A stretch of DNA of 64,000 nucleotides from Gilliamella sp. ESL0441. Lineage in GTDB: Bacteria; Pseudomonadota; Gammaproteobacteria; Enterobacterales; Orbaceae. Below, piece after piece: positions 18,728 to 28,354 of the stretch. The notes beneath the pieces are model-generated. The model had not been told where the DNA came from, made no database searches, and saw nothing but the letters and a program-made list of their open reading frames with translations. The stretch is taken from contig NZ_CP048264.1 of NCBI RefSeq assembly GCF_019469185.1, positions 744,001 to 808,000 on the forward strand, in the 5' to 3' direction. Made by a program: the position numbers and the translations under genes. Every line of letters starts with the position of its first letter. The first letter of the stretch is position 1.

Positions 18728-19492
18728 TTATTGCGTGATAAATCCATATTTTTCAAAAATTATTTTAGCATTGGATGATTGTAAATATTGATAGAAATCT
18801 TGTGCTTCAGGTTTCAATAAAGCGATAGGGTACTCAATCGAGGTAAATGTATTGGCAGGAAACGTCCCTACTATTTTCACTTTATTACTTACTTTAGCAT
18901 CTGTGCTGTAGACAATCCCAAGTACGGCTTCGTTTCGTTCAACTAACATTAAAGCATCACGAACATTACTTGCCGGTGCAAACTGAGGGGCTAATTGATC
19001 ATATACCCCTAAATTTGTTAATGACTCTTTAGCATAAAGTCCTGCTGGCACATGATCAGGATCACCAATAGCCAGTTTTTCATTTTTAGGCAAAATAGCA
19101 TTCCAATTCGTTGTAGAATTAATCTCAACTTTATCAATCGAGGACTGTTTTGGTGCAATAAGTACCAAAGCATTTTTGAGTAAGTTATCTTTATGATTTA
19201 CAAGATGATGATCAATCAAATAAGTCATCCATTTTTGATCGGCAGACATAAAAATATCAGCCGGTGCACCTTGTTCAATCTGTTTGGCTAACACGGATGA
19301 TGAGGCAAATGAAAACACAATTTCAACATTTTTATGATCGGTTTGATATTCATTTGCAATATCTTGCATAACGTTCGTCAGTGAAGCCGCAGCAAAAACA
19401 GTTATCTTCTCAATGGCTGAAACAGAAACGCTAAATAGGGTGGTTGCTGTCAACAGTGTTACGGCTAACAATGTTTTTATGTATTTGTTCAT
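18728..19492 (-). CDS. modA: ModA, periplasmic molybdate-binding protein
   Basis: 254 aa with a Sec signal peptide cut at about VSA-IEK (residue 26). The mature protein has the oxyanion-binding signature ITVFAAASLTNVMQDI and FSFASSSVLAKQIEQGAPADIFMSAD in the family positions, and further ligand loops PASNVRDALMLVERNEA and GIVYSTDA. It captures molybdate (or tungstate) for ModBC. The ATG at 19492 follows a strong AGGAAGAGG on the minus strand. It is the first gene of modABC, directly downstream of the ModE operator. Confidence 0.95.
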   Translation of the reverse strand: MNKYIKTLLAVTLLTATTLFSVSVSAIEKITVFAAASLTNVMQDIANEYQTDHKNVEIVFSFASSSVLAKQIEQGAPADIFMSADQKWMTYLIDHHLVNHKDNLLKNALVLIAPKQSSIDKVEINSTTNWNAILPKNEKLAIGDPDHVPAGLYAKESLTNLGVYDQLAPQFAPASNVRDALMLVERNEAVLGIVYSTDAKVSNKVKIVGTFPANTFTSIEYPIALLKPEAQDFYQYLQSSNAKIIFEKYGFITQ

Positions 19493-19571
19493 CCTCTTCC
19501 TCGCTCGATATAGGTTGTTTTAATATGACCTATCATATTGGTTTAACTAAACTTGTCATAACAGATAGCTA

Positions 19572-19599
19572 ATCGTTATATAAAATGTTATATAGCGAT
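19572..19599. promoter_or_regulatory. ModE operator between modA and modE
   Basis: ATCGTTATATA (19572-19582), six bases, then TATATAGCGAT (19589-19599). The half-sites are inverted repeats with one mismatch and match the known ModE box (ATCGxTATATA, spacer, TATATAxCGAT). Molybdate-bound ModE would repress modABC and could also act on its own divergent gene. Confidence 0.93.
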
Positions 19600-20605
19600 G
19601 CTATCAAAATTCGTTAATAAAGTACAATTAAACTTTTTGATATTTAGGATTGATTCGACAATCGAAAGCGTGTTTAACGGTATAGGGAAATTGCTAAGTC
19701 ATTTTATTGCTAATCAATCAATTAGTAAGATCGATTCATTTTTTGGTGGATGGCTAAAAAGCGTTTACAATAATAGAAATCTTTTGGTGAATGGTCGCTT
19801 TGAAATAAGCGTAATAATGGCTGGAATCATGTTTTCTCCTGAAATTTTACTGACATTAAATCTGAATCAACACCGGTTTGTCGATCCTCGTCGAATAGCC
19901 TTACTTAAAGCGATTGAGCAAACAGGCTCATTAAGTCAGGCTGCAAAACAAGTCGGCATGAGTTACAAAACTGCATGGGATGCTATTAATGAAATGAATG
20001 CGTTAGCCCCGACTCCTTTTTTTATTACCTCAATCGGTGGTAAGAAGGGTGGTGGAACAAAGCTTAGTCCTTATGCAGTAAGATTTATTCAGCTTTATGA
20101 GTTGCTAACGCAATTACAGCAAAATGCTTTTAATATATTGAGTGATGATAAAGTTCCACTCGATGATATTTTAAAAACGACAGCAAAGTTATCTTTGCAG
20201 ACCAGTGCACGTAATCAATTATATGGAAGTGTTAAGCAATTAGAGATTAATGAGGTCGCTGGGTATGTCACCGTTCTATTAAGCGATAATCAAACTGAAT
20301 TGAAAGTTAACATGACTCAATCAAGCGTGCAACGATTAAAATTGAGTCTAAATAAAACTGTAATATTACTCATTAAAGCCCCTTCAATTGAATTTAATCA
20401 TCTCAATGAAAACTGTTTATCAGCAAAGGTTGTACAAATTAAAAGTGATGAATATTGGAGTGAAATTCAATTATTATTGCCTTCAGGGCTTGCCATTTAT
20501 GCAACCAAACTAACCCAAGAAATAGAAAAATTGGCAATAGCCCAAGACAAGCAAATTATGCTGTCTATTGATCCACAGCAGATTATTGTCGCCACCTTAA
20601 TATAA
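19598..20605 (+). CDS. modE: ModE, molybdate-responsive regulator
   Basis: The conserved protein starts around residue 74 or 78 of this frame (ATG at 19817 or 19829) and then follows E. coli ModE: winged-helix domain with FVDPRRIALLKAIEQTGSLSQAAKQVGMSYKTAWDAINEMN, the GGKKGGGTKLS wing, and two Mop-like molybdate-binding repeats (SARNQLYG ... and the C-terminal VIVATLI). From 19817 the length is about 262 aa, equal to E. coli ModE. The frame is open for 73 further codons upstream to an ATG at 19598 inside the operator; this extension looks unlike any known ModE and has no ribosome-binding site. modF follows after 22 bases. Confidence 0.92.
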   Translation: MLSKFVNKVQLNFLIFRIDSTIESVFNGIGKLLSHFIANQSISKIDSFFGGWLKSVYNNRNLLVNGRFEISVIMAGIMFSPEILLTLNLNQHRFVDPRRIALLKAIEQTGSLSQAAKQVGMSYKTAWDAINEMNALAPTPFFITSIGGKKGGGTKLSPYAVRFIQLYELLTQLQQNAFNILSDDKVPLDDILKTTAKLSLQTSARNQLYGSVKQLEINEVAGYVTVLLSDNQTELKVNMTQSSVQRLKLSLNKTVILLIKAPSIEFNHLNENCLSAKVVQIKSDEYWSEIQLLLPSGLAIYATKLTQEIEKLAIAQDKQIMLSIDPQQIIVATLI

Positions 20606-20627
20606 TATTGTATAAATGGAGGTATCC

Positions 20628-22088
20628 ATGTTACGAATCGAAAATGCGATTTATAAGATTAGTGATTATCGTGTATTTAATATTGACTCTTTGACGCTAA
20701 ACTCAGGCAGTAGTTTAGCGTGTATTGGTCGTAACGGCAGCGGTAAATCTGTTTTTGTGAAAGCTATTGCTGGAGAGTTACCCCTATTAGCTGGTATAAT
20801 TGTTAACCAATTTAAATCCATTGCCCATATTTCGTTTGAGCAACTGCAAAAATTGATTGATGACGAATGGAAGCGAAACAATACTGATATGTTAAGTGAA
20901 GGTGAGCACGATACTGGATTAACGACTTCGCAAATTATTCAACAAGCCCATGCCAATGAATCTTTGTGTCAGCAATTAGCGCAACAATTTGGTATTCGCG
21001 AACTTTTAAGCCGACGATTTAAATATCTGTCAACCGGTGAAACCCGCAAAGCATTTATTTGTCGAACGTTAATGGTAAAACCTGATTTACTGATTTTAGA
21101 TGAACCCTTTGACGGATTAGATGTGCAATCACGTGAAAACTTATCTCAAATCCTTGAGGGGTTGGTTAAACAAGGAATCACTATCATATTGGTTTTAAAT
21201 CGATTTAATGATATTCCCCGATTTATTGAAAATATTGGGCTATTAGCCGATTGTCAACTCTTGAAAATGGGTGAAAAAGATACAATATTAAAGGATGAAA
21301 CAATCCAGCAGCTGGTTAATTTGGAAAATCTACCTGAAATATCATTACCTGAAGCAGATGAATCACCTATTGAACTTGCCGATCACTTAGATCGTATCAT
21401 TTTAAATAACGGATATGTTTATTATGACGATAAAGCGGTGATTAATGGATTAACTTGGCAGGTTAAAGCGAATCAAAATTGGCAAATTATCGGGCCTAAT
21501 GGTGCTGGAAAATCGACATTATTAAGTTTAATCACAGGCGATCATCCTCAAGGTTACAGTAATGATTTGACACTCTTTGGGCGTAAACGTGGCTCTGGTG
21601 AAACCATTTGGGATATAAAACGTCATATAGGCTATGTTAGTAGTAGCTTCCATTTAGACTATCGAGTGAGTACCAGCGTTAAAAATGTTCTTTTGTCCGG
21701 TTATTTTGATTCTGTTGGGGTTTATCGAACAGCGAGTGATAAACAAAATAAGTTAGCGGATAAATGGCTACAACTACTTGGTTTACATTCTCAGGCTAAT
21801 AACCCGTTTCAATCGCTTTCTTGGGGGCAACAGCGCTTAGTTTTGATTGCCAGAGCGTTGGTTAAACATCCTACATTATTAATATTGGATGAACCCTTAC
21901 AAGGATTAGATTATTTGAATCGAGAATTAGTCAAACGTTGGATTGATTGTTTAATTGTTGATGGGCGTACACAATTGTTATTTGTGTCTCATCATGCTGA
22001 AGATGCACCTAAATGCATCACTCATCGATTAACTTTTGTGCCTACAACTGATGTTAACTATCAATATAAGGTTGAAGAGATTCATTAG
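20628..22088 (+). CDS. modF: ModF, tandem ABC-domain ATPase of the mod locus
   Basis: 486 aa soluble protein with two ABC ATPase domains, matching E. coli ModF. First half: Walker A GRNGSGKS, FEQLQKLIDDEWKRNNTDML, and Walker B LLILDEPFDGLD. Second half: Walker A GPNGAGKSTLLSLITGDHPQG, signature LSWGQQR, Walker B LLILDEPLQGLD and SHHAEDAP. It has no membrane domain and its role is unclear; it is encoded with modE in many gammaproteobacteria. GGAGGT at 20618-20623 sets the start at ATG 20628; an upstream in-frame ATG at 20616 overlaps that site and is unlikely. Confidence 0.93.
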   Translation: MLRIENAIYKISDYRVFNIDSLTLNSGSSLACIGRNGSGKSVFVKAIAGELPLLAGIIVNQFKSIAHISFEQLQKLIDDEWKRNNTDMLSEGEHDTGLTTSQIIQQAHANESLCQQLAQQFGIRELLSRRFKYLSTGETRKAFICRTLMVKPDLLILDEPFDGLDVQSRENLSQILEGLVKQGITIILVLNRFNDIPRFIENIGLLADCQLLKMGEKDTILKDETIQQLVNLENLPEISLPEADESPIELADHLDRIILNNGYVYYDDKAVINGLTWQVKANQNWQIIGPNGAGKSTLLSLITGDHPQGYSNDLTLFGRKRGSGETIWDIKRHIGYVSSSFHLDYRVSTSVKNVLLSGYFDSVGVYRTASDKQNKLADKWLQLLGLHSQANNPFQSLSWGQQRLVLIARALVKHPTLLILDEPLQGLDYLNRELVKRWIDCLIVDGRTQLLFVSHHAEDAPKCITHRLTFVPTTDVNYQYKVEEIH

Positions 22089-22210
22089 GTTGTTAGTTTT
22101 TTACTATTAAAAATAGTTTAAAAATAGAAAAAAACAATTAAATAAAGGCGATTTAATCCCTAAATTTTTTGTTGAAATTTGAAAAAATTTTAAAAAGACT
22201 ATACTTATGG

Positions 22211-22245
22211 AGTTATCCCCCAACCCTGTGGATAACTCTGTGAAT
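22211..22245. promoter_or_regulatory. DnaA-box cluster upstream of uvrB
   Basis: TGTGGATAA at 22227-22235 is the exact complement of the DnaA box TTATCCACA. It is flanked by TTATCCCCC (22213-22221) and by TGTGAATAG (22239-22247, complement CTATTCACA, one mismatch). A TATACT at 22200-22205 with TTGAAA at 22179-22184 just upstream could be a promoter these boxes would block. DnaA control of uvrB is described in E. coli, so the arrangement appears conserved. No LexA box was found in 22089-22483, which is otherwise without a gene. Confidence 0.75.
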
Positions 22246-22483
22246 AGTTTATTCAAAACAGTAAAAAACTCAGTTTCTATAAGGTTTTGTATTGAACTGT
22301 TTAGATTGTAAGCGTAATGGAATGAATTTAATAATATCAATAAGTTAGCATAAATCAAGTTGTCATTGGTAAGCGGTGATTAATTGAATTTATGATAACT
22401 GAACAAAAAATATAACATTTTAAAAGGTCAAGCCCTTTTGGGGATAATTTTTATTAATAGGTAAAATTTTAGGTTACGACGTA

Positions 22484-24487
22484 ATGAAAAAATTCAAATT
22501 GTGTTCCGATTTTAAACCTGCCGGCGACCAGCCAGAAGCGATTAAAAGGATTAATCAAAATCTTGATGACGGAATAGCACATCAAACATTATTAGGCGTG
22601 ACTGGCTCAGGTAAAACGTTTACGATGGCAAATGTCATTGCTAAACATAATCGCCCAACGATTATTTTAGCGCCAAATAAAACACTTGCTGCACAGTTAT
22701 ATGGCGAGATGAAAGCTTTTTTTCCTGAAAATGCTGTTGAGTACTTTGTTTCTTACTATGATTATTACCAGCCAGAATCTTATGTACCTTCAACCGATAC
22801 ATTTATTGAAAAAGATGCATCGATTAATGAACATATCGAACAAATGCGACTTTCGGCAACAAAATCTTTATTGGAACGCCGTGATGTCGTCATTGTCGCT
22901 TCGGTTTCGGCGATTTATGGCTTAGGTGCGCCAGAAACTTATATGTCAATGATTCTGCATTTAACTAAAGGTACGATTACCGATCAGCGCTCGATATTAA
23001 CTCGTTTGGCTGAATTACAATATACGCGTAATGACCTTGGATTTAGTCGTGGTACTTTTCGAGTTCGTGGTGATGTCATCGATATTTTTCCGGCTGATTC
23101 GGATGAACTTGCGGTACGGGTAGAATTATTTGATGATGAAGTCGATCGAATCACATTATTTGACCCATTGACAGGTAATAGCGTTAATGAGGTATCACGT
23201 ATTACAATTTATCCAAAAACGCACTATGTTACACCAAGAAACATTATGGAAAATGCGATTGCTCAAATTAAGCTTGAACTTAAAGAGCGTCAGAAAGTAT
23301 TACTTGATAATCAACGGCTGTTAGAAGAACAACGTTTAACGCAACGTACGTTATTTGATATTGAGATGATGACCGAATTAGGCTATTGCTCGGGTATCGA
23401 AAACTATTCTCGGTTTTTATCACAACGCAAACCGGGCGATCCACCGGCAACGTTATTTGATTATCTACCGGCTGATGGATTATTGTTTATTGATGAATCC
23501 CATGTTGCTATTCCACAACTAGGTGCAATGTATAATGGCGACCGTTCACGTAAACTTAATTTGGTTGAATATGGTTTTCGTTTGCCGTCAGCGTTGGACA
23601 ACCGTCCATTGAAATTTTCTGAATTTGAAAATATTATGCCGCAAACAATTTATGTATCGGCAACACCGGCAAAATATGAAATCGAAAAATCGGGTGGTGA
23701 AATCATCGAACAAGTGGTTAGACCAACAGGCTTGCTAGATCCTATTATTGAAATAAGACCGGTGGCAACGCAAGTTGATGACTTGCTTTCTGAAATTAAA
23801 ATCCGCATGCAAAATGAAGAGCGCGTATTAGTTACCACCTTAACCAAAAAAATGGCAGAAAATCTAACCGATTATTTATCGGAGCATAATGTGAAAGTGA
23901 AGTATTTGCATTCTGATATTAATACGGTTGAACGTATGGAGATTATTCGGGATTTACGGTTAGGCAAGGTAGATGTGCTTGTTGGAATTAACTTATTACG
24001 TGAGGGATTAGATATTCCTGAAGTCTCGCTTATTGCGATTTTAGATGCTGACCGAGAGGGTTTTTTACGTTCTGAAAGTTCTTTAATTCAGACAGTTGGA
24101 CGTGCAGCGCGTAATGTAAATGGTAAAGCGATTTTGTATGCTGATAAAATTACGCCAGCAATGCAAAAAACCATTGATGAAACCGCTCGACGTCGAAAAA
24201 AACAGGAAGATTTTAATACGGCACATGGCATTACACCTAAATCAGTACGTAAAGAGATTAAAGATATTTTAGAAGCAGGATTAAGCACTAAAAAATCAAC
24301 GGCGAAAGTCCAAGCTTTTGAACCGGGTAAACCGTATCATTATGTCTCTGTTAAAGAGGTTCAAGCCAGAGTGAAAGAGCTTGAAGCAATGATGTATGAA
24401 GCAGCACAAAATCTTGAATTTGAAAAAGCAGGTGTGTTGCGTGATGAAATAAAAAAATTACGTGCAGATTTTATTAAGGTTTCTTAA
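22484..24487 (+). CDS. uvrB: UvrB, excinuclease ABC subunit B
   Basis: 667 aa DNA-damage verification helicase, nearly collinear with E. coli UvrB (673 aa). Walker A GVTGSGKT is at 38-45, followed by the beta-hairpin [20 protein letters not shown] that clamps DNA, DESHV, VSATP, the helicase motifs [12 protein letters not shown] and QTVGRAARN, and the C-terminal UVR helix pair ([24 protein letters not shown]) that recruits UvrC. It takes damaged DNA from UvrA and positions UvrC for incision. The upstream DnaA boxes suggest replication-linked control. Confidence 0.97.
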   Translation: MKKFKLCSDFKPAGDQPEAIKRINQNLDDGIAHQTLLGVTGSGKTFTMANVIAKHNRPTIILAPNKTLAAQLYGEMKAFFPENAVEYFVSYYDYYQPESYVPSTDTFIEKDASINEHIEQMRLSATKSLLERRDVVIVASVSAIYGLGAPETYMSMILHLTKGTITDQRSILTRLAELQYTRNDLGFSRGTFRVRGDVIDIFPADSDELAVRVELFDDEVDRITLFDPLTGNSVNEVSRITIYPKTHYVTPRNIMENAIAQIKLELKERQKVLLDNQRLLEEQRLTQRTLFDIEMMTELGYCSGIENYSRFLSQRKPGDPPATLFDYLPADGLLFIDESHVAIPQLGAMYNGDRSRKLNLVEYGFRLPSALDNRPLKFSEFENIMPQTIYVSATPAKYEIEKSGGEIIEQVVRPTGLLDPIIEIRPVATQVDDLLSEIKIRMQNEERVLVTTLTKKMAENLTDYLSEHNVKVKYLHSDINTVERMEIIRDLRLGKVDVLVGINLLREGLDIPEVSLIAILDADREGFLRSESSLIQTVGRAARNVNGKAILYADKITPAMQKTIDETARRRKKQEDFNTAHGITPKSVRKEIKDILEAGLSTKKSTAKVQAFEPGKPYHYVSVKEVQARVKELEAMMYEAAQNLEFEKAGVLRDEIKKLRADFIKVS

Positions 24488-24509
24488 TTAATCATCTTAT
24501 AAGGAATAA

Positions 24510-24863
24510 ATGATGACAATAACACGAATTGATCCAGCAGAACGTTGGTCTGAAGCGGTAATACACAATGATGTAATTTATTATACCAGTGTACCGACTA
24601 ATTTAATCAATGATGCTTATGCACAAACTAAAAGTGCACTGGCTGAAATAGATAATATGTTAGCCAGAGCAAATAGTGATAAAACACAGCTTTTAGATGT
24701 CACCATTTTTCTTGCCAACAAAAGTGATTTTACCGCAATGAATAAAGCATGGGATGAATGGGTAGCAAATGGCAGTGCACCCGTTCGTTGTACGGTACAT
24801 TGTGCGCTGATGGTGGAAGCGTATCTGGTTGAAATAAAAGTTATTGCTGCGGTTAAAGCGTAA
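24510..24863 (+). CDS. yoaB: YoaB, RidA-family protein
   Basis: 117 aa trimeric RidA/YjgF-family protein that follows E. coli YoaB closely (ITRIDPAERWSEAVIH, DVTIFLANKSDFTAMNKAWDEWV, APVRCTVHCALM). RidA itself deaminates reactive enamine/imine intermediates and has a key Arg; the Arg in PVRCTV is kept here. YoaB lacks a defined role. In E. coli it lies near yoaA; here it follows uvrB by 22 bases and may be cotranscribed. AAGGA at 24501-24505 fits the first of two adjacent ATGs. Confidence 0.9.
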   Translation: MMTITRIDPAERWSEAVIHNDVIYYTSVPTNLINDAYAQTKSALAEIDNMLARANSDKTQLLDVTIFLANKSDFTAMNKAWDEWVANGSAPVRCTVHCALMVEAYLVEIKVIAAVKA

Positions 24864-24878
24864 ATTCAAATTGATGCA

Positions 24879-24913
24879 CATGCTACCTTTGTTATGTAGG
24901 CAAGGGTGGCATG
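24879..24913. repeat. Long hairpin between yoaB and purE
   Basis: CATGCTACCTTTG, a nine-base loop, then CAAGGGTGGCATG. The 13 positions all pair as RNA, two of them as G-U. No T run follows on either side, so it is not a classical terminator; it may end the uvrB-yoaB transcript, protect it, or act in the purE leader. Confidence 0.6.
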
Positions 24914-25006
24914 GTGTATATCCTTAACGATCCTTTTTATCCCCATTCATAAAATTTTAGTGTATACTTTATCTACTTAATCTTTTAAATATTCATACAA
25001 TTTTCT

Positions 25007-25507
25007 ATGCGTATTCAACCTAAAATTGCTATTGTTATGGGCTCCAAAAGTGATTGGGCAACGATGCAACATGCTGCTGATGTGCTTGATACACTCAGTA
25101 TTCCTTATCATGTTGAAGTCGTTTCTGCTCATCGTACTCCAGATAAACTGTTTCAATTTGCTCAGGACGCTAAGCAAAAGGGCATTGATGTGATTATTGC
25201 TGGTGCTGGCGGTGCAGCTCACTTACCGGGTATGTTAGCGGCTAAAACACTTGTCCCTGTGCTGGGTGTACCCGTTCAAACCGCGGCTTTAAGTGGGGTA
25301 GATAGTCTTTATTCAATTGTGCAAATGCCTAAAGGCATTCCTGTTGGTACGCTAGCGATTGGTAAAGCTGGGGCAGCAAATGCCGCTTTACTTGCTGCGC
25401 AAATTCTTGCCCTGCATGATGCCGATATTTTCCAACGATTATCCCTTTGGCGATTAAGCCAAACGGATGATGTCCTTAATCATCCCGATCCGCGAGTTGA
25501 AGATTAA
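25007..25507 (+). CDS. purE: PurE, N5-CAIR mutase
   Basis: 166 aa class I PurE. Catalytic and binding segments [34 protein letters not shown] and [38 protein letters not shown] are intact. It converts N5-CAIR to CAIR in de novo purine synthesis, working with PurK downstream. The ATG at 25007 gives a start equivalent to the E. coli protein minus a few residues. No PurR-type operator was recognised upstream. Confidence 0.97.
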   Translation: MRIQPKIAIVMGSKSDWATMQHAADVLDTLSIPYHVEVVSAHRTPDKLFQFAQDAKQKGIDVIIAGAGGAAHLPGMLAAKTLVPVLGVPVQTAALSGVDSLYSIVQMPKGIPVGTLAIGKAGAANAALLAAQILALHDADIFQRLSLWRLSQTDDVLNHPDPRVED

Positions 25508-25508
25508 C

Positions 25509-26579
25509 ATGACAATGAAAACGGTATGTGTACTTGGTAACGGGCAATTAGGACGAATGTTAAGACAAGCGGGTGAGCCTTTAGGGATAAAAGTCTATCC
25601 TGTTGGCATAGATGTTGAACCCGATTCAATTCCTTATCAACAGTCGGTGATTACTGCTGAAATTGAACGTTGGCCTGATACGCCTTTTACCAAGCTTTTA
25701 GCTAATCACCCTCATTTTGTTAATCGCCATGTATTCCCTATTATTGCCGATCGTTTAACGCAAAAACAGTTACTCGATGGACTTGGTCTACCAACGGCGA
25801 AATGGCACTCACTTGAACATCAACAACAGTGGACAAATCTGTTTGCTCAGTTAGGACAACGTTTGATTGTCAAACGTCGAACAGGCGGATATGACGGTCG
25901 TGGTCAATGGCGGATTAACGATGAAAATAACGTCAATATACCCGATGAAGTTTATGGACATGCGATCGTTGAGCAAACCATTAAATTTGAAAAAGAAGTT
26001 TCACTAATTGGGGCTCGTAATGCTAATGGGGACAAAGTTTTTTATCCATTGACTAACAATTTACATCAAGACGGTATTCTAAAAATGAGTGTTGTCTTAC
26101 CCGATGAATACAAAACATTACAGTCAAAAGCTGAACACATGTTATCGGCTATTATGGATAAACTAAATTATGTGGGTGTCATGGCGATGGAGTGTTTTGT
26201 GATGGGTAATGATTTGCTCATTAACGAACTGGCGCCTCGTGTGCATAATAGTGGGCATTGGACACAAAATGGTGCTTCAATTAGTCAATTTGAACTGCAT
26301 TTAAGGGCTTTATTAGGATTGCCACTACCTAAGCCAGATGTCTTTACCCCTTCAATTATGGTGAATTTAATCGGTACAGAACTCAATAAAAAATGGTTAT
26401 CGATAGATTTAGTGCATCTGCATTGGTACGAAAAAGAAGTTCGAGTTGGGCGTAAAGTAGGGCATATCAATTTAACGCATGATAATCCAGATAAATTAAA
26501 GCAAACATTAACTAATTTGATATCGTTTTTACCTATAGAATATCAATCGGCTATTGAATGGGCAGAACAGAAACTATAA
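25509..26579 (+). CDS. purK: PurK, N5-CAIR synthetase
   Basis: 356 aa ATP-grasp enzyme that carboxylates AIR to N5-CAIR. Begins VCVLGNGQLGRMLRQAGEPLGI and carries VKRRTGGYDGRGQW (ATP-binding), EVSLIGAR, and NELAPRVHNSGHWTQNGASISQFE (metal-binding end of the ATP-grasp domain). The ATG at 25509 directly follows the purE stop, the usual purEK coupling; the frame is open further upstream to 25467 but that would overlap purE and has no family support. A second ATG at 25515 is also possible. Confidence 0.96.
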   Translation: MTMKTVCVLGNGQLGRMLRQAGEPLGIKVYPVGIDVEPDSIPYQQSVITAEIERWPDTPFTKLLANHPHFVNRHVFPIIADRLTQKQLLDGLGLPTAKWHSLEHQQQWTNLFAQLGQRLIVKRRTGGYDGRGQWRINDENNVNIPDEVYGHAIVEQTIKFEKEVSLIGARNANGDKVFYPLTNNLHQDGILKMSVVLPDEYKTLQSKAEHMLSAIMDKLNYVGVMAMECFVMGNDLLINELAPRVHNSGHWTQNGASISQFELHLRALLGLPLPKPDVFTPSIMVNLIGTELNKKWLSIDLVHLHWYEKEVRVGRKVGHINLTHDNPDKLKQTLTNLISFLPIEYQSAIEWAEQKL

Positions 26580-26603
26580 TAATATGAATACAAGGGATTG
26601 AGT

Positions 26604-28091
26604 ATGATCGACTTTAATAAAAAAATTAACTATCAACGTAGCGCAAGCAAAACCCGAGAAAAGATAACCAATCTCTACTCAATAATTCGTTGTTTCGAAA
26701 GCGATCGAGGAAGGATCCTTAACTCTGCTGCGATTCGCCGTTTACAGCAAAAAACACAAGTTTTTCCATTAGAGCGTAATTCAGTTGTCAGAACACGATT
26801 AACCCACTCCATGGAAGTACAACAGGTAGGGCGTTATATTGTTAAAGAGATCATTCATCGTCTTAGCAACGCCGGAAAACTGGCACAATTGGGATTAGAA
26901 CAAGTTATTATGCCGATTGAAAGTTTGGTTGAAATGGCTTGTTTAATGCATGATATTGGTAATCCTCCTTTCGGACACTTTGGTGAAAAAGCAATTAACC
27001 AATGGTTTGGCTCACGATTAAAAATTCATGCATCATCTTATTATCCTGTGCTTGAAATACAAAAAACGGATAATACTGAGCTTCAGGAGTTAAAAAGTAA
27101 AATCCGTCAAGACTTATGCAATTTTGAAGGTAATGCACAAGCCATACGATTAGTTCATACCATTTTGCGATTAAATCTCACCTATTCGCAAATTGCATCA
27201 ATATTAAAATATTCCAAACCAGCCTATTGGTTGCGTGAAGTTCCTGTTAAATTCTCCTATTTGATGAAAAAACCGGGATATTACTTATCTGAAGAGCCTT
27301 TTATCAAAGAGTTATCTGAACAACTTGATATTGAACCTTTTCACCGTTATCCACTCACTTATATTATGGAAGCAGCAGATGATATCTCTTACTGTATTGC
27401 CGATCTTGAAGATGCGGTAGAAAAAAAATTATTTTCTGTACAACAACTTTATGAATATTTAAAGGACGCTTGGGGGCCAACCAAACCTGGTGATCTTTTT
27501 GATAAAGTTGTCGAGCGTTCATATGAAAATCTAAGACAAAATCAATTTAATGCGATAGCTATTGGGCAATTTTTCATGTATTTACGTGTTAACACTATCA
27601 CAAAACTTGTCCCTCATGCTGCTGAGCGTTTTATTGAAAATATCGAGGAGATATACCATGGTTCATTTAATAATGCGCTCTTGGAAGGTAACGGGGCTGA
27701 ATATAAATTATTAAATATCTTTAAAACGGTTGGAGTTAAATATGTTTTTAATCATGAATCTGTTGAAAATATTGAATTACAAGGTCACCGAATTATCAGT
27801 GGATTGTTAGATATCTATAGTCCTTTACTCGATATGCCAACCCATGATTTTTTAAAATTAGTAAAAGACGATAATCACAAAGAATACCCGATTGAAACAC
27901 GGCTTTATCATAAACTTTCCGCTAAACATCGGGATGCTTATCAACAAGCTATTAAGAATAAAGATGAAACGAAAGACACTTTTCAAAGTTGGGAGTTCTA
28001 TTATCGTTGTCGTTTGTTGCAAGATTATATTAGTGGCATGACTGATCACTTTGCTTATGATGAATACCGCAAGTTAATGGTGACCTTCTAA
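26604..28091 (+). CDS. dgt: Dgt, dGTP triphosphohydrolase
   Basis: 495 aa HD-domain enzyme that cleaves dGTP to deoxyguanosine and tripolyphosphate. It follows E. coli Dgt (505 aa) closely: [15 protein letters not shown] start, [32 protein letters not shown], the HD pair in [19 protein letters not shown], and [20 protein letters not shown] for the second metal ligand. AAGGGA at 26592-26597 sets the start at ATG 26604; the in-frame TTG at 26598 abuts that site. It trims the dNTP pool and in some bacteria limits phage. Confidence 0.95.
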   Translation: MIDFNKKINYQRSASKTREKITNLYSIIRCFESDRGRILNSAAIRRLQQKTQVFPLERNSVVRTRLTHSMEVQQVGRYIVKEIIHRLSNAGKLAQLGLEQVIMPIESLVEMACLMHDIGNPPFGHFGEKAINQWFGSRLKIHASSYYPVLEIQKTDNTELQELKSKIRQDLCNFEGNAQAIRLVHTILRLNLTYSQIASILKYSKPAYWLREVPVKFSYLMKKPGYYLSEEPFIKELSEQLDIEPFHRYPLTYIMEAADDISYCIADLEDAVEKKLFSVQQLYEYLKDAWGPTKPGDLFDKVVERSYENLRQNQFNAIAIGQFFMYLRVNTITKLVPHAAERFIENIEEIYHGSFNNALLEGNGAEYKLLNIFKTVGVKYVFNHESVENIELQGHRIISGLLDIYSPLLDMPTHDFLKLVKDDNHKEYPIETRLYHKLSAKHRDAYQQAIKNKDETKDTFQSWEFYYRCRLLQDYISGMTDHFAYDEYRKLMVTF

Positions 28092-28133
28092 TCAAATTAA
28101 TGAATAGATTAAGAGGCACTACAAAAACGCAAT

Positions 28134-28150
28134 AGCACCAGATTAGTGCA
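28134..28150. promoter_or_regulatory. NtrC-like enhancer site
   Basis: AGCACCA, three bases, TAGTGCA resembles the NtrC consensus TGCACCA-N3-TGGTGCA with two mismatches. It lies about 150 bases upstream of the -24 element, a normal enhancer distance. Confidence 0.65.
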
Positions 28151-28158
28151 TCAAACGC

Positions 28159-28205
28159 TATCAAGTCAAATTTTCTTGATAACCAATTTGAGCTTATCAG
28201 CTCAA
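28159..28205. repeat. Two adjacent hairpins between dgt and glnK
   Basis: TATCAAG/CTTGATA (28159-28181, loop 9) and TTGAGC/GCTCAA (28188-28205, loop TTATCA) are perfect inverted repeats. Without T runs they are weak terminators for dgt, or spacing/binding elements between the NtrC-like site and the promoter. Confidence 0.4.
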
Positions 28206-28297
28206 TCATTTGATATTCAATTCATGTTTTTATACCTGCATGATAACGCTTCATCATTGCTTATCTAAAATCACAACAAATTAATCTTAATCAAAGC

Positions 28298-28312
28298 TGG
28301 CATAACCTTTGC
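28298..28312 (+). promoter_or_regulatory. Sigma-54 promoter of glnK-amtB
   Basis: TGGCATAACCTTTGC has the invariant GG and GC twelve bases apart as in TGGCACG-N4-TTGC. Transcription should start near 28324, giving a 30-base leader that includes GAGGAG before the glnK ATG. Confidence 0.9.
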
Positions 28313-28354
28313 ATTATGTTGATTACCCATAGTAAAAGATGAGGAGTTACACAG

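Noticed and set aside
20616-20627. ATG at 20616 as the modF start
   Set aside because: It coincides with the GGAGGT ribosome-binding sequence for the ATG at 20628, where family similarity begins.
22211-22247. Chromosomal replication origin
   Set aside because: Only one exact and two near DnaA boxes, no A+T-rich 13-mers in order, and none of the usual origin neighbours (dnaA, mnmG, gidB). Better explained as the uvrB control site.
22107-22358. Leftward open frame in the uvrB upstream region
   Set aside because: Runs across the DnaA boxes and possible uvrB promoter; no ribosome-binding site and low-complexity sequence.
22089-22483. LexA (SOS) box before uvrB
   Set aside because: Looked for CTG-N10-CAG and found no acceptable match, although several CTGT half-sites occur.
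24977-25222. Leftward open frame antisense to purE
   Set aside because: Shadow of the purE coding pattern with no independent support.
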